64,000 nucleotides of DNA from contig CAWDZB010000017.1 of assembly GCA_963806685.1 (NCBI GenBank), positions 1 to 64,000 of the forward strand, read 5' to 3'. Below the pieces are notes generated by a model. It searched no databases and was not told where the DNA came from. It worked only from the letters and a program-made list of their open reading frames with translations. The first letter of the stretch is position 1, and each line of letters begins with the position of its first letter. The DNA is from DDH964 sp963806685. GTDB taxonomy: Bacteria > Desulfobacterota > Desulfuromonadia > Desulfuromonadales > DDH964. This document shows, in pieces, positions 26,880 to 35,356 of the stretch. The position numbers and the translations under genes were made by a program.

Positions 26880-27947
26880 ATGATTCTCGAACAACTCGGC
26901 TGGGATCAAACCTTCGCCGCCGACCTTGCCCGGCTCGAAGATACCGAGCTGCGACCGGCGCGGGTGTCCCGGGCGAGCCGCGATTTCTATACCCTGTTAA
27001 CCACCACCGGCGAACTCAACGCCCGCCTGCCCGGCCGTTTGCGCCGCGAACCGCCGGTGGTCGGCGACTGGGTGGCCTTTATGCCCGGAACGGCCGTTCA
27101 GGAGGCCGTCATCCGCGCCCTGTTGCCGCGCCGCAGCTGCCTGGCACGGGTGGCTGCAGGGCGCCGCAAGGGGCGCAGCGGTGCCGAACTCCAGGTCCTG
27201 GCCGCCAACGTCGATACGGTTCTGATCGTCACCGCCCTGGACCGGGACTTCAACCTGCGGCGTCTTGAACGCTACCTGACCCTGGTCTGGGAGAGCGGCG
27301 CCAGGCCGGTGATCGTGCTTAACAAGGTCGACCTCTGTCCCGAACCGGAAGAATTTCTCCGCACCGTTGCCGCGATCGCCGGCGAGGTGCCGGTTCATCT
27401 GCTGAGCGCCGCCACGGGCAGCGGTCTCGACGAATTGGACGGTTATCTCGCTCCCGGCCGGACCGTTACCCTGCTCGGCTCCTCCGGGGTCGGCAAATCG
27501 ACGCTGCTCAACCGTCTGGCCGGGCAGCAGCTGCAGCCGACCGGGGAGGTCAGCAGCGCCGCCGGCAAAGGGCGGCATACCACCACCCACCGCGAACTCT
27601 TTCTCCTGCCGGCGGGCGGCCTGCTGATCGATAACCCGGGGATGCGTGAGCTGCAGCTTTTCGGGGAAGAAGAGATTCTGGGGGAAACCTTCGAGGAAAT
27701 CCACAGCCTGGCTGCCGGCTGCCGTTTTGCCGATTGTCGGCATCAGAACGAGCCGGGCTGTTCGGTGCTGGCAGCCGCGTCAGCAGGGGAACTTTCCCCG
27801 GAGCGCCTGGCCAGCTTCCGGCGCCAGCAGCAGGAATTGGAACATCTCAACCGTCGCGCCGGTTCTTCGGCCGAAGCCGCGCAGCGGCAAAAGTTCCGGG
27901 CGATTCACCAGCAGATGCGCCGCTACCGGAAACTGCGCGACGACTGA
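26880..27947 (+). CDS. rsgA: Ribosome small subunit-dependent GTPase A
   Basis: RsgA is the circularly permuted GTPase that matures the 30S subunit. The 355-aa protein has an OB-fold head (about 30-110), the NKVDL G4 motif ahead of the Walker A (GSSGVGKSTLLNRLAG), the G2/G3 region (GRHTTTHRELFLL and DNPGMRELQL), and a C-terminal zinc site (CRFADCRHQNEPGC, giving C-x4-C-x-H-x5-C). The length is normal. A long hairpin follows the stop. Confidence 0.93.
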   Translation: MILEQLGWDQTFAADLARLEDTELRPARVSRASRDFYTLLTTTGELNARLPGRLRREPPVVGDWVAFMPGTAVQEAVIRALLPRRSCLARVAAGRRKGRSGAELQVLAANVDTVLIVTALDRDFNLRRLERYLTLVWESGARPVIVLNKVDLCPEPEEFLRTVAAIAGEVPVHLLSAATGSGLDELDGYLAPGRTVTLLGSSGVGKSTLLNRLAGQQLQPTGEVSSAAGKGRHTTTHRELFLLPAGGLLIDNPGMRELQLFGEEEILGETFEEIHSLAAGCRFADCRHQNEPGCSVLAAASAGELSPERLASFRRQQQELEHLNRRAGSSAEAAQRQKFRAIHQQMRRYRKLRDD

Positions 27948-27998
27948 TTCCCGGCCGCAGCGATCCATCGCAGGAGGCGGCGTCAGGCTTCCTGCTAG

Positions 27999-28045
27999 TT
28001 CAGAACTGGAAAGGCAGGCCTGGGGCCTGCCTTTCCAGTTCTGAA
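27999..28045. terminator. Perfect 22-bp hairpin between rsgA and the nitronate-monooxygenase-like gene
   Basis: The arms (27999-28020 and 28024-28045) are perfect complements with a three-base loop (TGG). The element lies between two convergent genes and is probably a bidirectional terminator or transcription barrier. The perfect, long stem is unusual. Confidence 0.75.
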
Positions 28046-28060
28046 TTTGTGCTGCTGCTT

Positions 28061-29167
28061 TCAGCCATTGACAGCCGTGGAATTGGCGGCCGTCAAGGGC
28101 ACGCCGTCGGCCAATTCGAACAGCTCGTCGAAGATCGCCTGGACGCTGGTGATGCGGTCAGCCTTCCAGGCGTTGCTGCCGCAGAAGACCAGGCCGGTCT
28201 CGACGTCGCCGCGCTGGGCGCGGTCGAGGGCATGCACGATGCAGAAACGCTCCTGCCCGGCCTTGTAGGAGCACTTGCGCAGGCACCCCGAAGGGCAGGT
28301 CACGTCGAGGTCGACATCACGCTGGCGGACCGCATCGATGTTGGTAAGGATGGCCCGTCCGGGGAGGCCCGCCGGGCTCATCACCAGGCCGATGTCCTCA
28401 GTCCGGCAGTCGAGGTACATCTGCTTGAAGGCGTCCGAGGCATCGCACTCCTCGGTGCAGACGAAGCGGCTGGCCATCTGCACCCCGTCGGCTCCTTCAT
28501 CGAGCGCATGCAGCAGGTCGGCACGGTCCCAGATGCCGCCGGCGGCGATCACCGGGATCTCGGCGTCGAAGGCTTCGCGGAAATAGGCTTTGACCCCGCG
28601 CACCGTCGCATACTGGTCGTACTCGCCGCTGCCGATCTTCTCCAGTTTTTCCCCGAGATGGCCGCCGGCGGTGTCCGGGTCCTCGACCACCACCGCATCG
28701 GGCAAACGGTCGTACTTGGCCCACTTGCGGGCGATGAGTTCGGCGGCCTTGACCGAGGAGACGATCGGCACCAGCGCAACATCGGGGAAGTCAGCAGTGA
28801 TTTCGGGCAGATTAAGGGGCAGGCCGGCGCCGGAGACGATCAGCTTGGCGCCACCTTCGCAGGAGGCCCGAACCATCGCTTCGTAGTTGGTGACGGCGAC
28901 CATGCAGTTGGTACCGACAATGCCGTCGGGAGCGATGCGATAGGCCTTGGCGATTTCATCCTTGAGCGCCAGCGGATCGGCGGTAAAAAAGTTGCTGCCG
29001 TCATAATGAGGAGAGTTGAGGCCGAGGCCGGCGGTGGCCACCAGGCCGACTCCGCCGCAACGGGCCACATGCCCGGCCAGGTTGCCGGCGGAGATGCGCA
29101 CACCCATTCCACCCTGGATCAGGGGGTAGCGGGTGGTATACCGACCGATGGTCAGGGGCTTGATCAT
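28061..29167 (-). CDS. Nitronate monooxygenase / FMN-dependent YrpB-type oxidoreductase
   Basis: This 368-aa TIM-barrel protein starts MIKPLTIGRYTTRYPLIQGGMGVRI, the FMN-dependent 2-nitropropane-dioxygenase family N-terminus, with IAAGGIWDRADLLHALDEGADGVQMASRF as the phosphate-binding C-terminal half of the barrel. A Cys-rich segment (Cys 291, 295, 299, 309: C-x3-C-x3-C-x9-C) follows, which is unusual for nitronate monooxygenases and may bind a metal or Fe-S cluster. The true substrate is unknown; a FabK-like reductase is another possibility. The start ATG has an AAGGAG ribosome site. Confidence 0.8.
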   Translation of the reverse strand: MIKPLTIGRYTTRYPLIQGGMGVRISAGNLAGHVARCGGVGLVATAGLGLNSPHYDGSNFFTADPLALKDEIAKAYRIAPDGIVGTNCMVAVTNYEAMVRASCEGGAKLIVSGAGLPLNLPEITADFPDVALVPIVSSVKAAELIARKWAKYDRLPDAVVVEDPDTAGGHLGEKLEKIGSGEYDQYATVRGVKAYFREAFDAEIPVIAAGGIWDRADLLHALDEGADGVQMASRFVCTEECDASDAFKQMYLDCRTEDIGLVMSPAGLPGRAILTNIDAVRQRDVDLDVTCPSGCLRKCSYKAGQERFCIVHALDRAQRGDVETGLVFCGSNAWKADRITSVQAIFDELFELADGVPLTAANSTAVNG

Positions 29168-29319
29168 GAAAGGGCTCCTTGCAGGGCCGGGCGCTCTCCT
29201 GCGCCGGTCGACCATAGTCGTTATTTTAGCAAGGAGTGCGACAGCGGAATGTAATAGTTGTGTAAAAGTTACCCAAATTCCTCTTGTTCCGCAGTCTTTC
29301 GCCGTGGTAAGGAAAGGGC

Positions 29320-30285
29320 ATGAAACGTCTCGGCCGCCTGGTCAATCCGCTTTTCGCTTTCATTGCCATCCAGTTGATCTGGCTGGTCCTGCTGATTTTC
29401 TGGATCATCTGGTTTGTCGAAAGCCACCAGAAAATCCGCAAACTGGCGGCCAAGTACAGCCCGGAAATTCTGCAGGGCGGTGTCGACTGGTTCATACTCG
29501 TCGAGGGAATCGTCCTGCTCGCCGCCATTCTCGCCGGCGTTTACGTCATTTTCCTCTTCTGGCGACGGCAGGCGGCCCTCTACCGGGCCCAGCGCCACTT
29601 CATCGCCCAGGTCACCCATGAGCTCAAGTCCCCCCTCGCCTCTTTGCAGTTGCACCTGGAAACCATCCGCCGGCGCCAGCCCCCGCCGCAGAAGCTGCAG
29701 ACCTTTGTCGACACCATGCTCGGCGACACCGCGCGTCTCGGCACCCTGATCGACAACCTGCTCTCCGCCAACCGCCTGGACCAGCGCGGGCTGCGCCTGC
29801 ACCTGAGTCCGGCCGATCTTTCAAACTTCGTCGCCGGCTACCTGCGCCGCCACCAGTATGCCCTCCCCCGGGCCGGCACCATGCGGCTCGACATCGAAGC
29901 CGGGCTGAGGGCCGAGATCGAGACGGACAGCATGGAGACCGTGCTGCGCAACCTGTTGGAGAATGCCCTGCTCTATTCGGAGGGCCCCCCGCAGCTGCGG
30001 ATCGCCCTCTACCGGGAAGGGCGGTGGGCGCACCTGGAATTCCAGGATGCCGGCAAGGGGTTCGACCGGCGCCACCTGAAAAAGGCCTTTCGTATGTTCT
30101 ACCGGGTAAGGCGCAGCGATGAGACGATCCGCGGTTCGGGACTGGGGCTGTTCATCGTCCGTGCGGTGGTGCGTCTGCACCACGGGCGGACCTGGATCGA
30201 AAGTGCCGGTCCCGGCCGGGGGGCGACCATCCACATTCGCCTGCCGTTGCTCAAAGGATCAGGCACTAGCCAGGAGGCGGCATGA
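29320..30285 (+). CDS. Sensor histidine kinase
   Basis: This 321-aa membrane kinase has two transmembrane helices (about 10-33 and 58-81) with a short external loop. The dimerisation domain carries His100 in VTHELKSPLASL, and the ATPase domain has an N-box (LRNLLENALLYS), a DAGKGF G1 loop and GSGLGLFIV G2. Phosphoryl transfer goes to the response regulator that overlaps its stop by four bases. The stimulus cannot be predicted; the external loop is only about 25 residues, so sensing may be membrane-based. Confidence 0.9.
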   Translation: MKRLGRLVNPLFAFIAIQLIWLVLLIFWIIWFVESHQKIRKLAAKYSPEILQGGVDWFILVEGIVLLAAILAGVYVIFLFWRRQAALYRAQRHFIAQVTHELKSPLASLQLHLETIRRRQPPPQKLQTFVDTMLGDTARLGTLIDNLLSANRLDQRGLRLHLSPADLSNFVAGYLRRHQYALPRAGTMRLDIEAGLRAEIETDSMETVLRNLLENALLYSEGPPQLRIALYREGRWAHLEFQDAGKGFDRRHLKKAFRMFYRVRRSDETIRGSGLGLFIVRAVVRLHHGRTWIESAGPGRGATIHIRLPLLKGSGTSQEAA

Positions 30286-30995
30286 ATCGGCCGAGCGTGC
30301 TGCTGGTGGAGGACGAGCCGAGTATCGCCCGGGGCCTGATTTTCAACCTCGAGGAGGAGGGTTTCCGGGTGGTCCACGTGAGCACCGGCGAGGAGGCTAT
30401 CGACAACTTTGCCCAGGAGGATTTTGCGCTGGTGGTTCTCGACCTGATGCTCCCTGGCATCGACGGCATCCAGGTCTGCCGACGCCTGCGTCGTCTCGAC
30501 CCGCGCCTGCCGGTGCTGATGCTCACTGCCCGCGGCGAGGAAAAGGACCGGGTAGCCGGGCTCAGTGCCGGCGCCGACGACTACCTGACCAAGCCCTTTT
30601 CCCTGGACGAATTCCTGCTACGGGTCAAGGGGATGCTGCGCCGCTCCGCCTGGTACCACCGCACCGACCACGCGGAAACCTTCACCTTCGACGGCAACCG
30701 GGTCGACCTCGAAAACGCCACTGCCCACACCAGCCGGGGGGAACAGAACCTCACCGAACTCGAGGTGCGCATGCTGCGGCTCTTTTTCCGCCGCGAAGGA
30801 GAGACCCTCTCCCGGGCCGAACTTCTCGAGGGGGTTTGGGGAATGGCGCCGGACGCCGAAACCCGGACCCTCGACAACTTCATCGTCCGCCTGCGCCGCT
30901 ATTTCGAGGACGACCCCGCCGCCCCCCGCCACTTCCTGACCGTCCGCGGCCGCGGCTACCGGTTCGTCCGCAACCCCGGGACGGAGAACGAATGA
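30282..30995 (+). CDS. OmpR/PhoB-family response regulator
   Basis: A 237-aa regulator: receiver domain (1-120, acceptor Asp54 in LVVLDLMLPG, Lys in YLTKPFS) and a winged-helix DNA-binding domain (about 135-230) with ELLEGVWG and FIVRLRRYFEDD, ending FLTVRGRGYRFV. Its ATG overlaps the kinase stop (ATGA), so the two make a coupled two-component pair. Targets are unknown. Confidence 0.92.
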   Translation: MNRPSVLLVEDEPSIARGLIFNLEEEGFRVVHVSTGEEAIDNFAQEDFALVVLDLMLPGIDGIQVCRRLRRLDPRLPVLMLTARGEEKDRVAGLSAGADDYLTKPFSLDEFLLRVKGMLRRSAWYHRTDHAETFTFDGNRVDLENATAHTSRGEQNLTELEVRMLRLFFRREGETLSRAELLEGVWGMAPDAETRTLDNFIVRLRRYFEDDPAAPRHFLTVRGRGYRFVRNPGTENE

Positions 30996-30999
30996 GCGG

Positions 31000-31593
31000 A
31001 AAATTCCCGTTTTGCGTTCTCCCCTCCCCCCAAAGCACGACCTGACAAGGTTGCATTTTCAGCTTTTTTCAAAGTCCTCCCTTATGAAAGGGGAATTGGC
31101 ACGTCCTCGACTGTCCTGCTTGCTTCGGAAATTTGCCGGTCAATTCCCCGCTGCGATCGTTCCACCCCGGCGGTGACGGAGGAATGGGGCTTCGATACGC
31201 TTTTGCCTTTCCACGCAGCGCCGGAGTTCGCTCCGCATAAACGCATGCCGGATCAACCACTACCCTGCGCAGATGGAGCAAACGAAAACGCGCAGCCCCA
31301 TGCCGCAGGAAGGGTAATTCGGATGCTCTGCCCGCCGCGACCCCATGCCGGCGGCAGCCCGGGCTCTTTTGGTTACTTTTCTGAGCCGAATTAGAAAAGT
31401 AACTCGTCTGGCGGGACGAGACCCGCCGGTTTTGTCTTTCCTCGGCCAGAGACAGTGCCTGCAAAATCAATGCAGGACCCCGGGGGTGGCGGCCCCGGGC
31501 GCCGCCTCGGCTGAGAATCCGAGCCTAACCGGGAAAAACAAAGGCGAAGCCCATCGGCTTCGCCCCTGATCAAGTCCAATCCTTCTCGCTCCC
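31000..31593. repeat. Gene-free stretch with a dispersed-repeat-like hairpin
   Basis: No convincing gene is seen. At 31372-31403, GTTACTTTTCT pairs with AGAAAAGTAAC around a 10-nt loop. It is preceded by GGCGGCAGCCCGGGCTCTTTTG and followed by a GC-rich block. Hairpins of the type GGTTACTTTT...AAAAGTAAC with such flanks are a common dispersed intergenic element in Proteobacteria, and the short frames in them are often mistaken for genes. Whether it is repeated in this genome needs a search of the whole genome. Confidence 0.55.
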
Positions 31594-32268
31594 CTACCCC
31601 GGCCATCCCTCCAGCACCGCTTCACGCAAGGCTTCCAGGCCCATCTCGTCGAGGAACTTGCCGAGCCGGCACTTGCGGTCCTGGGCCCGGAACCAGCTCA
31701 CAACATGATCCACCGCAGCCAACGCCGTGGCATCGTCCGGCAGATATTCCAGGAGCCGGTGGGCCAGGCGGGGCTGGCTGCCGCCGTTGCCGCCGACCAT
31801 CAGGTGCCACCCCCTGGGGGTCCCGACCAGCCCGACGTCCTTGATGCAGGTTTCGGCGCAGTCGTTCATGCAACCCGAAACGCCCATCTTGAATTTCCAG
31901 GGGAGCGGCATGCCGTGGTAGCGGCGGTCGACCTCGAGCCCGACGGTGACCGAGTCCTGCTGGCCGCGCTTGCAGAAGTCGGTGCCGGGACAGACCTTGA
32001 CGGAGCGGACGCAAAGACCGATCGCCGCTCCGGGCTCTTCGCCGAGATCGGCCAGGATGGCATCGAGCTGCTCTTCCGGAAAACCGAGCAGGGCGATGCG
32101 CTGGGCGCTGGTCAGCTTGATCTGGGGAATAGCATAGCGTTCGGCCACATCGGCAATCCGCCGCAGGGTGGCGGGATCGGTGATCCCGGCTGGAATGCGC
32201 GGGGCAACCCCGTAATGCTCGCGATCGCGCTGGACGATGGCGCCCTTTTCGGGGATATCCTGTTTCAT
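31594..32268 (-). CDS. Small siroheme/4Fe-4S sulfite-nitrite reductase-like protein (alSiR type)
   Basis: A 224-aa, single-repeat member of the nitrite/sulfite reductase family. It has one ferredoxin-like half-domain, then the siroheme-4Fe-4S ligand motifs C-x5-C (Cys93, Cys99, in VCPGTDFC) and C-x3-C (Cys133, Cys137, in SGCMNDC), with extra Cys86 and Cys141. Full-length enzymes have twice this size. The layout matches the low-molecular-weight assimilatory-type sulfite reductases known from Desulfovibrio and Desulfuromonas. The physiological role is unsettled. GGAGG precedes the ATG. A rubredoxin-DUF2231 gene lies next to it, on the same strand and just upstream. Confidence 0.85.
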   Translation of the reverse strand: MKQDIPEKGAIVQRDREHYGVAPRIPAGITDPATLRRIADVAERYAIPQIKLTSAQRIALLGFPEEQLDAILADLGEEPGAAIGLCVRSVKVCPGTDFCKRGQQDSVTVGLEVDRRYHGMPLPWKFKMGVSGCMNDCAETCIKDVGLVGTPRGWHLMVGGNGGSQPRLAHRLLEYLPDDATALAAVDHVVSWFRAQDRKCRLGKFLDEMGLEALREAVLEGWPG

Positions 32269-32356
32269 GGTCCGGCCTCCGCTGGAATGGATGCGCCGCC
32301 ACTGCGGCAAGCTGCTTTTGTACCCGCAGGCGGTGGAGGATGTCAAGCCGCTGCTC

Positions 32357-32926
32357 CTAAAGCCGGCTGTCCTTCCACTTGAAAACCAGCTTGCCCCCGT
32401 AGTGGCCCAGCAGGGTCACGCAGCCGAGCATGCCGAACAGCAAAGCGCCGTATAGGATTTGGATCGAGGCTCCGGCCGCAGCGAGATCAGGGTGAATGCG
32501 GCGCAGGTTGACTGCAACGATGCCGAACACAAACAGCACGATGGCCAGGGCAATCTTCTTGTAAAAGATCAGCGCCTGGGTCCCCGCGAATTTCCTCCGC
32601 CAGTCATAAATTCCCGACACCACCGAAATGGGAATAGCCACCAGGACCACCCAGAGCAGGTAGTAGGCCGCCGGTTCGAAATGAGGATTTTCCGAAACCA
32701 GCCCCAGCAGGAAGAAGAGCACCGCCACCGGCACCAGGCCGCTGGAAAAATGCGCCGCCACGGCATGCACCACCAGGCTCTGCCAGAGGTCGTGCAGGAG
32801 ATTGAGCTTCTCGGCCTCCACGGGAATGAATTCACTGCGTGCAGCTCCGCAGCGCGGGCAGTTTTCCGGGGGTTCCGGGCCTTCGTGCAGATAGCCGCAG
32901 ACGGTGCATTTCCACTGACGGGTCAT
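32357..32926 (-). CDS. Rubredoxin-like protein fused to a DUF2231 membrane domain
   Basis: The 189-aa protein begins with a rubredoxin-type iron knuckle (C7-x2-C10 and C23-x2-C26, in CTVCGYLHEGPEPPENCPRC). A four-helix DUF2231 membrane domain follows (about 45-170, with VVHAVAAHFSSGLVPV and SVVSGIYDWRRKF). This fusion puts an iron centre at the membrane and suggests electron transfer between the quinone pool and a soluble partner, possibly the siroheme protein next to it. DUF2231 function is not established. The ATG at 32926 is used because the upstream residues look non-coding. Confidence 0.82.
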   Translation of the reverse strand: MTRQWKCTVCGYLHEGPEPPENCPRCGAARSEFIPVEAEKLNLLHDLWQSLVVHAVAAHFSSGLVPVAVLFFLLGLVSENPHFEPAAYYLLWVVLVAIPISVVSGIYDWRRKFAGTQALIFYKKIALAIVLFVFGIVAVNLRRIHPDLAAAGASIQILYGALLFGMLGCVTLLGHYGGKLVFKWKDSRL

Positions 32927-33013
32927 GAGATCTCCAGGCGAGGGTAAGGGGACTATCCGAGTCATTCTATCCGGCCGAGATTGCAGGGGCAACCGGTTCG
33001 GCCGAGAAAGCGG

Positions 33014-33041
33014 TTGAATCGTTTAGCGGATGCCCTATAAT
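33014..33041 (+). promoter_or_regulatory. Candidate sigma-70 promoter for the quinone oxidoreductase gene
   Basis: TTGAAT at 33014-33019 and a perfect TATAAT at 33036-33041 are separated by 16 bp, about 55 bp ahead of the start codon. Confidence 0.75.
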
Positions 33042-33094
33042 CGACAACACTGTTCTATCCCCTGTTTCGTGATCCCTGCAAAGGAGAGAATCCC

Positions 33095-34081
33095 ATGAAA
33101 GCAGTGCTTCTCGACGGCTTCGGCGGCCTGGACGTGCTCAAGGTAGGCGAGGTCGACACCCCGAAGCCCAAGGAAGGCGAGGTCCTGATCAAGGTCGCCG
33201 CCACCTCCATCAACCGCCCCGACCTGGTACAGCGCGAAGGGAAGTATCCCCCGCCGCCGGGCGATTCGGAGATCCTCGGCCTGGAGGTGGCAGGGACCAT
33301 CGCCGAACTCGGGTCCGGCGTCAGCGGCTGGAAGCAAGGCGATCGGGTGATGACCCTGGTCGGCGGCGGTGGCTACGCCGAGTACGCCGTGGCCTACGCC
33401 AGCCACCTGATGGCGATCCCCGAGTCGATGAGTTTCGAGGAGGCGGCCTGCATCTGCGAATCGTACATCACCGCCTTCCTGAACGTCTTCATGATCGGCG
33501 GCCTGCGGGACGGCCAGACCGCGATTTTTCATGGCGGCGGCGGCGGGGTCAACACCGCGGCCCTGCAGCTGGCCCGGGCCCTGACCCCCAGCGTGAAGAA
33601 GATCGTCACCGCCCACCCCAGCAAGATGGAGCGGGTCAAAGGGCTCGGCGCCGACCTGGTGATCGACTACACCGCCACGCCCGACTTTTCCGATGCGGTC
33701 AAGGCCTTCACGAACAAGAAGGGGGCCGACCTGATCCTCGACCATGTCGGCGCGAAGTACCTGGCGCCGAACATGAACTCCCTGGCCTACAAGGGGAAGC
33801 TGGTGATCATCGGGGTCATCTCCGGGATCAAGGCCGAACTCAACCTGGCGCTGATGATGGTCAAGCGCCAGCAGATCATCGGCTCGGTGCTGCGCAGCCG
33901 GCCGGTATCGGAAAAAGCGGAGATCGTGGCCGAATTCACCCGCCGCGCCCTGCCCAAGTTCGCCGACCGCTCCATCGTGCCGATCATCGAGCGGGTCTTT
34001 CCCCTCGACGGGGTAGTCGAGGCGCACCGGATGATGGAAGAGGACAAACACTTCGGCAAAATCGTGTTGAAGATAGGCTAG
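33095..34081 (+). CDS. NAD(P)H quinone oxidoreductase (PIG3/QOR family, MDR superfamily)
   Basis: This 328-aa protein of the medium-chain dehydrogenase/reductase superfamily has INRPDLVQREGKYPPPPG and LGLEVAGTIAELGSGV near the N-terminus. A GGGGGVNTAALQLARAL nucleotide loop follows (about 145-165), then a C-terminal ending in HFGKIVLKIG. The catalytic-zinc ligands of alcohol dehydrogenases are absent, as expected for quinone reductases. It probably reduces quinones with NADPH. An AGGAGAG ribosome site lies ahead of the ATG. It sits alone under its own promoter. Confidence 0.87.
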   Translation: MKAVLLDGFGGLDVLKVGEVDTPKPKEGEVLIKVAATSINRPDLVQREGKYPPPPGDSEILGLEVAGTIAELGSGVSGWKQGDRVMTLVGGGGYAEYAVAYASHLMAIPESMSFEEAACICESYITAFLNVFMIGGLRDGQTAIFHGGGGGVNTAALQLARALTPSVKKIVTAHPSKMERVKGLGADLVIDYTATPDFSDAVKAFTNKKGADLILDHVGAKYLAPNMNSLAYKGKLVIIGVISGIKAELNLALMMVKRQQIIGSVLRSRPVSEKAEIVAEFTRRALPKFADRSIVPIIERVFPLDGVVEAHRMMEEDKHFGKIVLKIG

Positions 34082-34292
34082 TTTCAGTCCGGAAACGGGT
34101 CTTTTCCGCCGTGGCGGCGTCAATCTGCGGGCTTGTTTGTGCGGCGTACCGATGTACGCCTCCGCGCAAGCCCTTGATTTCCTTACCACGACTAAAAATC
34201 CATCGTTTCCCATACGGAAACCACACCGTATCCATCCGGAGTTTCCGGATGGACTCTAGGCTAAGAGGTTCGAGGACTAAAGGAGAAACTGC

Positions 34293-34341
34293 CTTGAACC
34301 TTGAACCTTGAACCTTGAACCTTGCCCCTTGTCCCTTTTTC
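34293..34341 (+). repeat. Heptanucleotide tandem repeat (CTTGAAC x4 plus degenerate copies)
   Basis: Four perfect copies of CTTGAAC are followed by CTTGCCC, CTTGTCC and CTTTTTC in the same 7-bp register. The repeat fills the space just ahead of the cupin gene start and would take the place of its ribosome site. Confidence 0.88.
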
Positions 34342-34353
34342 CTTCCGGTTTTC

Positions 34354-34839
34354 ATGTACACCAAAGTCCACTTCGACTGGGACCAGCTCCCGCCCCTGAC
34401 CTCCCCGCGCCACCGCCTGAACCTTACGGCGGTGGCGTTGGGGCTGATCAACCTGCCGCCGCAGCAGGGTTATACCTTCACCCATCGGCACCGCGAACAG
34501 GAGGAGGTCTACATGGTCCTGGCCGGTACCGGCCGGCTGTGGATCGACGGCGAGGAGGTGGTGCTGACGGCCGGCGACATGGTGCGGGTGCCGCCCGAGG
34601 CCCGCCGGGCGCTGAAAAACGACGGCGACGCCCCCCTGCAAATCATCTGCACCGGCGCGGTGCCGGCGGGCTACCCGAAACATGCCGGGGCCCGCTACCT
34701 GATCGACGACGGCATCCCAGACTACGACGACATCCCGCCCTGGTACGCCGGCGACAGCACAGTGGCCGCCGCCAACCGGCGACTCAAGGAGCGCTACCTG
34801 AAAACCCTGGCAAAACGGCGGGAGCGGGAAGATGGGTAA
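34354..34839 (+). CDS. Cupin-domain protein
   Basis: A 161-aa single-domain cupin. Its first motif is FTHRHREQEEVYMVLAGTGRLWIDGE (about residues 47-72), with the His/Glu metal ligands, and the second is AGDMVRVPPEARRALKNDGDAPLQIICTG. It could bind a small sugar or act as a dioxygenase or isomerase; there is no diagnostic motif. The ATG start follows the heptamer repeat without a ribosome site. The shikimate kinase gene begins 8 bp before its stop. Confidence 0.82.
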   Translation: MYTKVHFDWDQLPPLTSPRHRLNLTAVALGLINLPPQQGYTFTHRHREQEEVYMVLAGTGRLWIDGEEVVLTAGDMVRVPPEARRALKNDGDAPLQIICTGAVPAGYPKHAGARYLIDDGIPDYDDIPPWYAGDSTVAAANRRLKERYLKTLAKRREREDG

Positions 34840-35356
34840 ATCGAACGTTGTGCTGATCGGCATGCCGGGGGCCGGCAAGAGCACCATCGGGGTGGTTCTG
34901 GCCAAGCGCCTGGGACTCGATTTCGTCGACAGCGACCTGGTGCTTCAGTCGCGGGCGGGACGGCGCCTGCAGGAGATCATCGCCACCGACGGCATGGAAG
35001 CCCTGCGGCGATTGGAGGAGGAGGTGCTGCTGCAACTGGCCGGCTGTCGTCGGACGGTGATTGCCACCGGCGGCTCGGCGGTTTACAGCGCGGGGGGCAT
35101 GAAGGCCCTGCTCCGGCACGGCCGGACGGTGTTTCTCCACGCCCCTCTGGAACTACTGGAACGGCGCATCGACGACATGGACCAACGCGGATTGGTGCTC
35201 GATCCTGGAGAAACCTTTCCCGCCCTGTTTCGCCACCGCCAGTCCCTTTATCACCATTATGCCGACCTGGAAATCAGCGTTGCCGACAAGAGCGTGGAAA
35301 TAATCGCCACGGAGATCGTCCGTCACTTGTCATCCTGTGCCGCTCCCGGCACCTGA
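34832..35356 (+). CDS. aroK: Shikimate kinase-like protein
   Basis: The 174-aa P-loop kinase has Walker A GMPGAGKSTIGV (about 10-21), the shikimate-binding-type DFVDSD motif, and the GG loop in VIATGGSAVY. It would phosphorylate shikimate at the 3-OH, in the same pathway as the DAHP synthase at 17.3 kb. It overlaps the cupin gene by 8 bp. The LID and C-terminal part match less well, so a related gluconate- or shikimate-type kinase is possible. Its 3' end runs 34 bp into the convergent mltA gene. Confidence 0.8.
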   Translation: MGKSNVVLIGMPGAGKSTIGVVLAKRLGLDFVDSDLVLQSRAGRRLQEIIATDGMEALRRLEEEVLLQLAGCRRTVIATGGSAVYSAGGMKALLRHGRTVFLHAPLELLERRIDDMDQRGLVLDPGETFPALFRHRQSLYHHYADLEISVADKSVEIIATEIVRHLSSCAAPGT

